Made by a program: the position numbers and the translations under genes | Assembly: GCA_964650405.1 (NCBI GenBank) | Contig: CAZYTO010000122.1 | Coordinates: 1-15,681 of the forward strand | Length of the DNA: 15,681 bases | DNA from: CAZYTO01 sp964650405 | GTDB taxonomy: Bacteria; Acidobacteriota; Thermoanaerobaculia; Gp7-AA8 | Direction: 5' to 3' | The notes under the pieces: model-generated | Told to the model about the DNA's origin: nothing | What the model saw: only the letters and a program-made list of their open reading frames with translations | Databases searched by the model: none | Shown here: positions 1 to 6,289 of the stretch, in pieces | Layout of the letters: each line of letters begins with the position of its first letter | Position numbering within the stretch: the stretch's first letter is position 1

Positions 1-720
1 GGTGCTACGGACAAGGTCGGGGAGAAGATGCCGAATACGTGCGGGCTCACCTTCGCGGCCTTCCGCGTGGCCGCGCTCATCGGCGTGCCCGTCGGCCTGT
101 GGAGCGCCACGAAGCCGGGTCGCCTGCTGGAGCGGGCCACGGCCATCTCGTTCTTTCTCCTCTACTCGGTGCCGGCGTTCTGGATGGCGCTGCTGCTCAT
201 GCGTCTGTTCTCGGTGAAGCTGAACTGGCTGCCACTGCTGGGCATCACCGGGGACGACTATCCAGATCTCGGCTGGGGTGGCCAGGTGCTCGACCGGCTC
301 AGGCACCTCGTGCTTCCTGTGACGACGCTCGCCTACGGCCAGCTCGCCGTCTTCGCCCGCTTCTCGAAGTCGTCGCTGGCCGAGGTCGTGCGCCAGGACT
401 TCATCACCACGGCCCGGGCCAAGGGCGCCGCACCCTCCGCCGTCCTCTGGCAGCATGCCTTCCGCAACGCGCTCATCCCCCTCGTCACCCTGCTCGGCCT
501 CACCATCCCGTACCTGATCTCCGGCTCGGTGATCGTCGAGCAGATCTTCCAGTGGGACGGCGTGGGGTTCCTCTATTACTCCGCGATCCAGTCGCGTGAT
601 TACCCAACCGTCCTCGGACTGACCGTGGGCACGGCCGTCGTCACGCTGCTGGCCAGTCTCCTGACCGACCTGCTCTACGCCTTCGCCGATCCGCGCGTGC
701 GGCTGGAGGGGCGCCGGTGA
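1..720 (+). CDS. DppB/OppB-type ABC transporter permease, 5' truncated by window edge
   Basis: Inner-membrane permease of a peptide/nickel-type (DppB/OppB) ABC importer. The frame is open from base 1 to the TGA at 718-720. The first visible residues (KMPNTCGLTF) align with the usual RLPNTLLLT region before TM2 of the family, so the true start and about 80-90 residues (TM1 and first periplasmic loop) lie outside the window; the ATG at 28 is internal. Visible marks are several hydrophobic TM segments, the EAA loop that contacts the ATPase (DFITTARAKGAAPSAVLW, then HAFRNALIPLV) near residues 133-161, and the family-typical C-terminus DLLYAFADPRVRL. The stop overlaps the next permease start by 4 bases (GTGA), typical of a dppBC operon. 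Neither the binding protein nor the ATPase genes are in the window, so the substrate cannot be told. The first ~60 bases match the family less well than the rest and may hold contig-end errors. Confidence 0.88.
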   Translation, partial: GATDKVGEKMPNTCGLTFAAFRVAALIGVPVGLWSATKPGRLLERATAISFFLLYSVPAFWMALLLMRLFSVKLNWLPLLGITGDDYPDLGWGGQVLDRLRHLVLPVTTLAYGQLAVFARFSKSSLAEVVRQDFITTARAKGAAPSAVLWQHAFRNALIPLVTLLGLTIPYLISGSVIVEQIFQWDGVGFLYYSAIQSRDYPTVLGLTVGTAVVTLLASLLTDLLYAFADPRVRLEGRR

Positions 721-868
721 AGCCGCGAGGGGAGGAGGTTCGCCGCGACCTGTGGCGGCAATTCCGCCGGTCGCGGGCCGCCGTTGTTGCGCTCGTCTAC
801 GTCGTCATCGTCACGGTCAGGGCCGTCCTCGCGCCGCTCACCGCGCACCGCCGGCCCCCCTTGGTGCG

Positions 869-878
869 NNNNNNNNNN
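869..878. other. Scaffold gap of 10 N
   Basis: Ten undetermined bases inside the dppC-like gene. The sequence on the left (781-868) recurs on the right at 1134-1221 with 10 mismatches in 88 bases, so the two contig ends overlap in reality and the gap is not a true unknown stretch. Confidence 0.97.
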
Positions 879-1117
879 ACTTGCCGTATTCTTTCACTCC
901 TGATGAGTCGCTTCGCCTCTGGGTGGGCCGGGATCTGCGCCGTCTGGTGTTTCGCATGTACGGGTTCGGATCTCGATGCGCTGGCGAGCGGTCAGGGCGC
1001 CGGACGTCCCGACAGCGGTGTTACGGTCGAGTCCGGCGGCACCGCGGGAGGCTCATCGACCGACGCGAGTGTGACCGGGGGGGGAGGCGGTGGCCCGGGA
1101 GCGTCGCGCAGCATCCC
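879..1117 (+). CDS. Foreign fragment: start of a Gly/Ser-rich lipoprotein, myxobacterium-like (probable chimera)
   Basis: This stretch has no place in the permease gene. From the ATG at 903 it encodes a short signal peptide ending in a lipobox-like VWCFAC with the next residues TGS, followed by a Gly/Ser/Thr/Asp-rich linker (SGGTAGG, SSTDASVTGG, a run of six Gly). This pattern of lipobox plus low-complexity G/S linker is common in secreted proteins of Polyangia and other myxobacteria (family knowledge). The frame continues into the duplicated permease sequence only by accident. The right junction lies between about 1107 and 1125, where identity with 754-772 begins. Most likely a chimeric contig end from another organism. 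No clear ribosome binding site is seen, so the start is uncertain. Confidence 0.55.
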
Positions 1118-2098
1118 CCGCGGGCGCGGGCCGCCGTGGTGGCGCTCGTCTACGTCGTCATTGTCACGGTCATGGCCGTCCTCGCGCCGCTGATCGCGAA
1201 CCGCCGGCCGCTCGTGGTGCGCACGGCCGGCGGCTTCAGCTTCCCTGCCTTTGGCGACTTCCTCGCCGATGACGTCGACGTCGACCGGCCGTTGCCGCCC
1301 GGCCGGCCCCTTCTGCTGCCGCCCATCCGCTGGTCCGCGAACCAGCTCGATATCGCCCATCGCCTCGAGCCACCGACACACGCTCACCACTTCGGCACGG
1401 ACGACCTCGGCCGCGACGTGCTGGCCCGGATGATCCACGGCGCGCGCGTGTCGCTGCTCATCGGCTTCACCGCCACCGCCATCTCGCTGCTGGTCGGCTC
1501 GTTCCTCGGCGCGCTGGCCGGCTACTACGGAGGCGCGATCGACTGGTGCGTCTCACGTCTCATCGAGCTCGTGCTCTGCTTCCCCTTCCTGTTTCTCGTC
1601 CTGGGCATCGTGGCGCTCTTCCGGCCGAGCGTGACGACGCTGGTTGTGGCCCTCGGCCTCACGACGTGGACCACGGAGGCGCGCTACGTCCGCGGCGAGT
1701 TCCTGCGCATCCGCGACCTCGACTATGCCGTGGCCGCGCGTGCCGGCGGCGCCCGGGACGGCCGCATCATCGTCCGCCACCTCCTGCCCAATGCCATCGC
1801 GCCGGTGCTCGTCTCCGCGACCTTCGGCGTGGCCTGGGCCATCCTCTCGGAATCGGCCCTCTCCTTCCTCGGCCTCGGCGTCCCTCTCCCCACCGCCACC
1901 TGGGGGAGCATCCTGGCTGTCGCCGAGCAACACATCGACACGGCCTGGTGGCTCATCGTGTTTCCCGGCGTGGCCATCTTCCTCACCGTGGCTTCGTTCA
2001 ACATCATCGGCGACCGGTTCCGCGAAGCGATCGACCCGCGAAGCGAGTAGGGCCCCTCTTCATATGGTCTTCACGCCGTCTTGACGTAGCATCTGACG

Positions 2099-3205
2099 AT
2101 GCGCAAGTCGATCGTGCTGTTCGTGTTGCTGTCGTTGCCCGCCTTCGGTCAGACCTCGTGGACGTTCGCCGTCGCCGGCGATTCCCGGAACTGCGGCGAC
2201 GTGGTCATGCCCGCCATCGCCAACGGGGTGAAGGCCAGTGCCGCCGCGTTCTACTGGCACCTCGGCGACTTCCGCGCACTCTACGACTTCGATGAGGACA
2301 TGAAGCCCGCGCCCGGCAAGCCGCCCTTGCAGATCCTCGGCTACACCCGGGCGGCCTGGCCCGATTTCATCCGCAACCAGGTCGGGCCCTTCGCACCGCT
2401 GCCGGTCTTCCTGGCCATGGGCAATCACGAGACCATCGGGCACACCCGCGCCGACTACATCACGCAGTTCGGCGACTGGCTCACGACTGAGCCCATCCGC
2501 AAGCAGCGCCTGGCCGACGATCCGAGCGACCACACCCTGCGCACGTACTACCACTGGATCCAGGGCGGCGTGGACTTCGTGACCATGGACAACGCCTCCG
2601 GCGACCAGTTCGACGACGGACAAGTGGCCTGGTTCAAGAAGCTCCTGGCCGCCGACGCGAAGGACGCGGGCGTCAAGGCGGTGGTCCTCGGGATGCACGC
2701 CGCCCTGCCGCACTCCCTGGGCTGCGACCACAGCATGAACGAATCCGCCCAGGGCGAGTACAGCGGCAACGTCGTCTATCACCAGTTGCTCGACTTCCGG
2801 ACGCAGACGAAGAAGAACGTCTACATCCTGGCCAGCCACTCGCACTTCCTCATGCGCGACGTTTACGACAGCCCCTACTGGCATGACCACGGCGGCGTGC
2901 TGCCCGGCATCATCATCGGTACCGCCGGCGCCGTCCGCTATCGCCTGCCCGACACCGCCCTGGGCTTCCCGCCCGAGCGCGCCCGCACCGACGTCTACGG
3001 ATATCTCCTCGGCACGGTCGATGCGAACGGCGCCATCACCTTCGACTTCCGGGAAGTGGCCCGCGCCGACATCCCCGCCGACGTGGTCAGCCGCATCGGC
3101 GCCGACACGGTCGACTGGTGCTTCGCCCAGAATCGCGACACGCACGAGCGGACCTCGATGCCGTGCTCGCGGGCGGACGCGCCCTGCGGGCCGGTGCAGA
3201 GATAG
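2099..3205 (+). CDS. Secreted calcineurin-like metallophosphoesterase
   Basis: 368 residues. A short signal peptide (MRKSIVLFVLLSLPAFG) suggests export. The metallophosphatase motifs appear in order: GDSRN (27-31, in place of the usual GDxH), GDFR (56-59), GNHE (108-111), GMH (198-200) and SHSHF (246-250), which together supply the two-metal site. The protein should hydrolyse a phosphomono- or phosphodiester outside the cytoplasm; the substrate is unknown. It follows the permease gene by 48 bp without a clear ribosome binding site or terminator, so it could belong to the same transcript. Downstream it converges on coaD across a palindromic repeat. A long ORF on the opposite strand is only a high-GC shadow. 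Confidence 0.85.
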   Translation: MRKSIVLFVLLSLPAFGQTSWTFAVAGDSRNCGDVVMPAIANGVKASAAAFYWHLGDFRALYDFDEDMKPAPGKPPLQILGYTRAAWPDFIRNQVGPFAPLPVFLAMGNHETIGHTRADYITQFGDWLTTEPIRKQRLADDPSDHTLRTYYHWIQGGVDFVTMDNASGDQFDDGQVAWFKKLLAADAKDAGVKAVVLGMHAALPHSLGCDHSMNESAQGEYSGNVVYHQLLDFRTQTKKNVYILASHSHFLMRDVYDSPYWHDHGGVLPGIIIGTAGAVRYRLPDTALGFPPERARTDVYGYLLGTVDANGAITFDFREVARADIPADVVSRIGADTVDWCFAQNRDTHERTSMPCSRADAPCGPVQR

Positions 3206-3210
3206 GGAGC

Positions 3211-3327
3211 GGGTTGTGTAGGGCACGACTGCGTCGTGCCGAACCCCCGTTTACCTGTCATGGGCCAGCTCCAGCCACCATCCGCCCCCGGGAATTCGGC
3301 ACGACGCAGTGGTGCCCTACGCAACCC
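3211..3327. repeat. Dispersed palindromic repeat R1, copy a
   Basis: Long inverted repeat between the convergent metallophosphatase and coaD genes. Arms 3219-3243 and 3295-3319 match over 25 bases with one mismatch; the similarity extends outward (GGGTTGTGTAG against CTACGCAACCC). Each arm is itself a hairpin (GGCACGAC-tgc-GTCGTGCC, 3222-3240). A second copy lies at 7694-7800 in the opposite orientation, and the interior is also similar, so this is a real element of about 100-117 bp. No T-run follows the stem, but its position suits a bidirectional transcript end. Confidence 0.9.
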
Positions 3328-3328
3328 A

Positions 3329-3342
3329 CCCTCGCTCAGGAG
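3329..3342. repeat. Remnant of repeat R2 at the coaD stop codon
   Basis: The 13 bases ccctcgctcagga are identical to the outer end of repeat R2b (4576-4588). They directly follow repeat R1a and contain the coaD stop (3336-3338), so the end of the reading frame is set inside repeat sequence. Confidence 0.5.
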
Positions 3343-3830
3343 GAAGTTACCGCCACCGGCAGGCGGGCCTTGAGCGACTCCAGGACGACGGGCGGCACGA
3401 GGCGGGCCACGTCGCCGCCGAGGCGGAAGACCTCTTTCACCAGGCGCGAGGAGACGTAGGTGTACTCGACGGCGGGGAGCATGAAGATCGTCTCCACGCC
3501 GGGAGAGATCTCGCGGTTCATCAGGGCCATCTGCAGCTCGTACTCGTAGTCGCTCACGGCCCGGATGCCGCGCACCACGGCCGTGGCGTCGACGCGGCGC
3601 ATGAAGTCGACCAGCAGCCCGCTGAACGAGTGCACCTCCACGCCCGGGATGTCCGCCACGCAGCGGGCGATCAGCTCCTTCCGCTCCGCGACGGTGAAGA
3701 GGGGAGACTTCCCCTCGTTCTCCAACACGGCCACGAGCAGCCGGTCGAACAACCGCGTCCCGCGGCGGATGATGTCGAGATGTCCGTTGGTGAGCGGATC
3801 GAACGAGCCCGGATAGACGGCGGTGCGCAT
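3336..3830 (-). CDS. coaD: Phosphopantetheine adenylyltransferase
   Basis: Penultimate step of coenzyme A synthesis: transfers AMP from ATP to 4'-phosphopantetheine, giving dephospho-CoA, in the cytoplasm. 164 residues, the normal family length. It starts with the typical MRTAVYPGSFDPLTNGHLDI, which contains the nucleotidyltransferase TxGH motif (TNGH), and ends with the conserved YVSSRLVKEV region that binds ATP phosphates. The start at 3830 is chosen because it gives the canonical N-terminus; the frame is open further upstream to 3944 but only through repeat R2a. The gene stands alone, convergent with the metallophosphatase and divergent from the TPR gene. Confidence 0.95.
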   Translation of the reverse strand: MRTAVYPGSFDPLTNGHLDIIRRGTRLFDRLLVAVLENEGKSPLFTVAERKELIARCVADIPGVEVHSFSGLLVDFMRRVDATAVVRGIRAVSDYEYELQMALMNREISPGVETIFMLPAVEYTYVSSRLVKEVFRLGGDVARLVPPVVLESLKARLPVAVTSS

Positions 3831-3835
3831 CGTCC

Positions 3836-3968
3836 TCAGTTTATCCTGAGCGCGGGCGGGCGTGCGGGCGGGAGCGAAGGATCTGCCGGCCTGAGTGAAG
3901 AGTAGTTGCAGTTGCCACCAGATCCTTCGCTCCCACCCAACCACTCACCCGCGCTCAGGATAAACTGA
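3836..3968. repeat. Dispersed palindromic repeat R2, copy a
   Basis: Inverted repeat between the divergent coaD and TPR genes. The outer arms 3836-3856 and 3948-3968 pair perfectly over 21 bases (tcagtttatcctgagcgcgg...), and the inner arms 3870-3885 and 3919-3934 pair over 16 (gggagcgaaggatctg). Between them each arm carries a GC-rich stretch that pairs poorly. The cctgagcg...gcgaaggatc ends recall a dispersed repeat common in Acidobacteriota and other soil phyla (recollection, not searched). Confidence 0.88.
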
Positions 3969-3975
3969 GACCTGT

Positions 3976-3993
3976 TCGTCAATGTCTTGACGA
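3976..3993. promoter_or_regulatory. Dyad overlapping the -35 box of the TPR gene promoter
   Basis: TCGTCAA-TGTC-TTGACGA is a perfect 7-bp dyad. Its right half is the -35 element of the promoter at 3987-4015, and its left half gives a TTGACG on the other strand pointing to coaD. It could be an operator for a dimeric repressor or simply two back-to-back -35 boxes. Confidence 0.4.
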
Positions 3994-4015
3994 TTGCCTT
4001 CCGCGAACCTACACT
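3987..4015 (+). promoter_or_regulatory. Sigma70-type promoter of the TPR gene
   Basis: TTGACG (3987-3992), a 17-base spacer and TACACT (4010-4015). Five of six -35 bases and four of six -10 bases match the consensus with ideal spacing. The start codon lies about 40 bases further on, leaving room for the GGGAGGG ribosome binding site at 4042-4048. Confidence 0.7.
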
Positions 4016-4056
4016 TAGCGCATTCGAGTCATCACCGAACTGGGAGGGTGTGAAGA

Positions 4057-4446
4057 ATGCGTGAGCAGCGAATCGAGGTGAAGCGCTCGAACCCGCCCGT
4101 GCGCAACCGGCTGCTGTCGACGCTCCTGACCTATCTGCCGGGTGCCTGGATCGATCCGAAGGACAACGAGCTCATCGCGCTCTACCGCCTTCGCTACAAG
4201 ATGGCCGTCGAGGAGCAGAAGTACGACACGGCCATGATCTTCCTCAACAAGATCCTCGAGCTCGACCCCATGAATGTCGAAGCCAAGCTCTGCAAGGGCG
4301 AGATCTACCACCGCTTCCTGCACGACTACCCCAAGGCCATCGAGCAGTACAACAAGGTCATCCGCCTCACCAGCGACCGCCAGCAGGAGCCCGTCCACGT
4401 CCGCGCCCGCACGGCCATGGCGGAGATCATGGAGCTCTTGAGCTGA
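4057..4446 (+). CDS. Small TPR-repeat protein
   Basis: 129 residues, no signal peptide, so probably cytoplasmic. The centre holds two tetratricopeptide-like helix pairs at about 40-73 and 74-107, with typical spacing (KYDTAMIFLNKILELDPMN, then DYPKAIEQYNKVI). TPRs mediate protein-protein contacts; no catalytic domain is present. The start is supported by GGGAGGG eight bases upstream and by the promoter at 3987-4015. The basic N-terminus (residues 1-25) is not part of the repeats. The gene is monocistronic: repeat R2a lies before it and R2b fills the gap to the convergent prenyl synthase gene. The specific role is unknown. Confidence 0.8.
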   Translation: MREQRIEVKRSNPPVRNRLLSTLLTYLPGAWIDPKDNELIALYRLRYKMAVEEQKYDTAMIFLNKILELDPMNVEAKLCKGEIYHRFLHDYPKAIEQYNKVIRLTSDRQQEPVHVRARTAMAEIMELLS

Positions 4447-4450
4447 GTCA

Positions 4451-4588
4451 ATCCTGAGCGTGGGCGGCGGGTAGGGCGGGAGCGAAGGATCAAAGCGTGG
4501 CACGACAGGCAGTAGCTTGGTTGCACGATCCGGGTATGCCACGCTTTGATCCTTCGCTCCCGCCCTACCAACCGCCCTCGCTCAGGAT
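4451..4588. repeat. Dispersed palindromic repeat R2, copy b
   Basis: It fills the 147-bp gap between the convergent TPR and prenyl synthase genes. Arms 4471-4502 and 4537-4568 form a perfect 32-bp inverted repeat with a 34-base loop, and weaker pairing continues out to atcctgagcg (4451-4460) and its complement at 4579-4588. It shares the ends and the gcgggagcgaaggatc core with R2a but has a different loop. Probable bidirectional transcript end. Confidence 0.9.
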
Positions 4589-4593
4589 AGTTT

Positions 4594-5640
4594 TTATCGG
4601 TCCCGTTCCAGTACGAAGTCGAGCGCCAGCTCCAGCGCTTCCTTCGCGGCCGAGGTGGGGAACGGCGCGAGAGAAGCGCGGGCGCGCGACGCGTAGTCGC
4701 GGGCGATGGCGTGGGTCTCTTCCAGGGCGTCGTACCGGCGGACGATGTCGGTGATGACCATCGGGTCGACGTGATCGAAGGACTTGTTCGTGGCCACCTG
4801 GGCGATGAGCTCGCGTTCTTCGGGCGTGCAGCGGGGCAGGGCCAGGATCAGCGGCAGGGTCAGCTTCCCTTCCTTCAGGTCCGAGAGGGCCGGCTTGCCA
4901 AGGACTTCCGTGCTGGAGGTGAAGTCGAGCAGATCGTCGATGAGCTGGAAGCAGACGCCGAGGTTGAAGCCGTAGTCGTGGAGCAGGTGCGCCTGGCTCT
5001 CGGGCAGATCGACGAGATAGCCGGGGATCCGGCAGCAGGCGCCGAAGAGGGCGGCCGTCTTCCGGCCGACGATCTCGAAGTAGTCGTTCACGGACAGCTC
5101 GACGTGACCGTTCTGCTCCAGCCCGAGGATCTCGCCCTCGATCATGCGGATGGTCACGTTCGAGAGCAGGCGCAGCACCTCCAGCCGCCCTTCGTCGAGG
5201 GCCAGCTTCATGGAGTGCATGAAGATGTAGTCGCCGACCAGCACGGTGAGGTTGTTGCCCCAGCGGTAGTTGATGGACGTGCGGCCGCGGCGGACGGCGG
5301 CCTCGTCGATGATGTCGTCGTGGACCAGCGTGGCCGTGTGGATGAACTCCAGCACGGCGCCGTAGGCCACGTCCCGCGTCCCCTCGTAGTGCAGCATGCT
5401 GGAGACGAGCAGGAGCAGGGCCGGGCGAAGCCGCTTGCCGCCGCCGGCCAGGATGTGCTCCCCGACGTCCGAGATGGTGCCGATCTCCGACTGGAAATTG
5501 CGGCGCAGCTCGTCCTCGACGAGCTGGAGCTTCGCCGCGATCGGCTCGATGAGCCGTTCGGCGCGTGCGAATTGCTCGGGAAGAGCCGGGGGGCGGGCCG
5601 TCACGGGCGAAGGATAATCGATCGGTAGCTCAACGCTCAA
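4594..5640 (-). CDS. Polyprenyl diphosphate synthase, long chain (IspB/HepT type)
   Basis: Trans-prenyltransferase that extends allylic diphosphates with isopentenyl diphosphate, most likely to make the quinone side chain. 348 residues. Signature motifs are GGGKRLRP (66-73), the first Asp-rich motif DDIID (108-112), GRKTAALF (192-199) and the second Asp-rich motif FQLIDDLLDF (231-240). Product length is not certain from sequence; octaprenyl or heptaprenyl is likeliest. The frame begins with TTG at 5640, overlapping the yajQ stop as TTGA, which points to translational coupling; a GTG at codon 13 is the alternative start. It ends four bases before repeat R2b. Confidence 0.9.
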   Translation of the reverse strand: MSVELPIDYPSPVTARPPALPEQFARAERLIEPIAAKLQLVEDELRRNFQSEIGTISDVGEHILAGGGKRLRPALLLLVSSMLHYEGTRDVAYGAVLEFIHTATLVHDDIIDEAAVRRGRTSINYRWGNNLTVLVGDYIFMHSMKLALDEGRLEVLRLLSNVTIRMIEGEILGLEQNGHVELSVNDYFEIVGRKTAALFGACCRIPGYLVDLPESQAHLLHDYGFNLGVCFQLIDDLLDFTSSTEVLGKPALSDLKEGKLTLPLILALPRCTPEERELIAQVATNKSFDHVDPMVITDIVRRYDALEETHAIARDYASRARASLAPFPTSAAKEALELALDFVLERDR

Positions 5641-6131
5641 CCGCGGTAGTTCGTGAACTGCAACGGAATGCCGAAGTCTTTCCCCTTGATCAGCGCAATG
5701 GCCTGCTGCAGATCGTCCTTGCTCCGTCCCGTGACGCGCACCTGGTCGCTCTGGATCGCGGCCTGCACCTTCAGCTTGGCGTCCTTGAGGTGCCGGACCA
5801 CGGCCTTGGCCTTCTCCGTCTCGATGCCCTGCACGATCTTCACGTGCTGCCGCACCGTGCTGCCGGCCGCCTGCTCGATCTTGCCGTAGTCGAGCGCCTT
5901 CAGGTTCACGCTGCGCTTGACCAGCCGCGTCTCCACGATGTCCTTCACGCTGCGCAGCTTCGACTCGTCGTCCGAGACCAGGATGATCTCGTCGTTCGCC
6001 AGCTCGATCGAGCTCTTGCTCCCCTTGAAATCGAAGCGCTGGGCCAGCTCCTTCTGCGCCTGCTGAATGGCGTTGTGCACTTCCTGCATGTCCGTCTTCG
6101 ACACCACGTCGAAGGAGAATTCCTGGGGCAC
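5637..6131 (-). CDS. yajQ: YajQ family nucleotide-binding protein
   Basis: 164 residues, the same as the usual ~163. It opens with MPQEFSFDVVSKTD, matching the family start (MPSFDIVSE in E. coli), and ends DFGIPLQFTNYRG, as E. coli YajQ ends with QPFQFKNFRD. RFDFKGSKSSIEL and DSKLKVQAQIQ-like segments are present (DAKLKVQAAIQ). The family binds nucleotides and tRNA and includes cyclic-di-GMP effectors. The GTG start at 6131 is chosen because GGAGG lies at 6137-6141, five bases upstream; the longer frame to 6224 runs into repeat sequence. The stop overlaps the next gene by four bases. Confidence 0.93.
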   Translation of the reverse strand: MPQEFSFDVVSKTDMQEVHNAIQQAQKELAQRFDFKGSKSSIELANDEIILVSDDESKLRSVKDIVETRLVKRSVNLKALDYGKIEQAAGSTVRQHVKIVQGIETEKAKAVVRHLKDAKLKVQAAIQSDQVRVTGRSKDDLQQAIALIKGKDFGIPLQFTNYRG

Positions 6132-6150
6132 GGGGACCTCCGTGATCGTT

Positions 6151-6184
6151 AGTTTATCCCGAGCGAAGCGAGGGATCTGGCAAC
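6151..6184. repeat. Short-form repeat R2, copy c
   Basis: agtttatcccgagcg followed by aagcgagggatctgg has the same ends as R2a but lacks the GC-rich middle. It is one arm only, lying just upstream of yajQ and 17 bases left of the insertion sequence. Confidence 0.55.
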
Positions 6185-6206
6185 TCAGCAAGACAGCGTA
6201 GACAGA

Positions 6207-6217
6207 ATGGAGTGACC
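6207..6217 (+). repeat. Left subterminal inverted repeat of the IS
   Basis: ATGGAGTGACC, five bases from the left end; perfect complement of 7680-7690. Confidence 0.88.
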
Positions 6218-6231
6218 CGCTCACTCGCGTA

Positions 6232-6255
6232 TTCTCGTGGGTTACATCACGGGAA
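6232..6255 (+). other. Stem-loop in the IS left end, before the transposase gene
   Basis: TTCTCGTG (6232-6239) can pair with CACGGGAA (6248-6255), seven of eight positions, in the leader between the left end and the transposase ribosome binding site. It may limit read-through translation or mark a structured leader. Confidence 0.35.
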
Positions 6256-6289
6256 GTGAGTGCAGAGCCACATACAGGAGGAACGGGTC

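Larger units (their letters stand above)
717..2050 (+). pseudogene. DppC/OppC-type ABC transporter permease, interrupted by an assembly artefact
   Basis: Partner permease to the upstream DppB-like gene. GTG start at 717, stop TAG at 2048-2050. The N-terminal part (cytoplasmic lead plus TM1) reads from 717 to 868 and then meets 10 Ns and foreign sequence; TM1 is repeated at about 1125-1221 in another frame, and the rest reads cleanly to 2050. The two copies are offset by 353 bases; removing 353 bases restores a single frame of about 326 residues, close to the usual DppC length plus a longer periplasmic loop. Diagnostic motifs are HHFGTDDLGRDVLARMIHG (start of the permease domain) and the EAA loop AARAGGARDGRIIVRHLLPN. 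The gene is probably intact in the organism and broken only in this assembly. Confidence 0.85.

Noticed and set aside
879..1117. Real insertion of a lipoprotein gene in the permease
   Set aside because: The adjoining Ns and the 89%-identical duplicated contig end point to a misassembly rather than a biological insertion.
2060..3226. 388-codon ORF on the minus strand opposite the metallophosphatase
   Set aside because: A high-GC shadow; the plus strand has a signal peptide and the full set of metallophosphatase motifs.
3831..3944. Longer CoaD start at 3944
   Set aside because: The extension is translated repeat R2a; the canonical MRTAVYPGSFDP start is at 3830.
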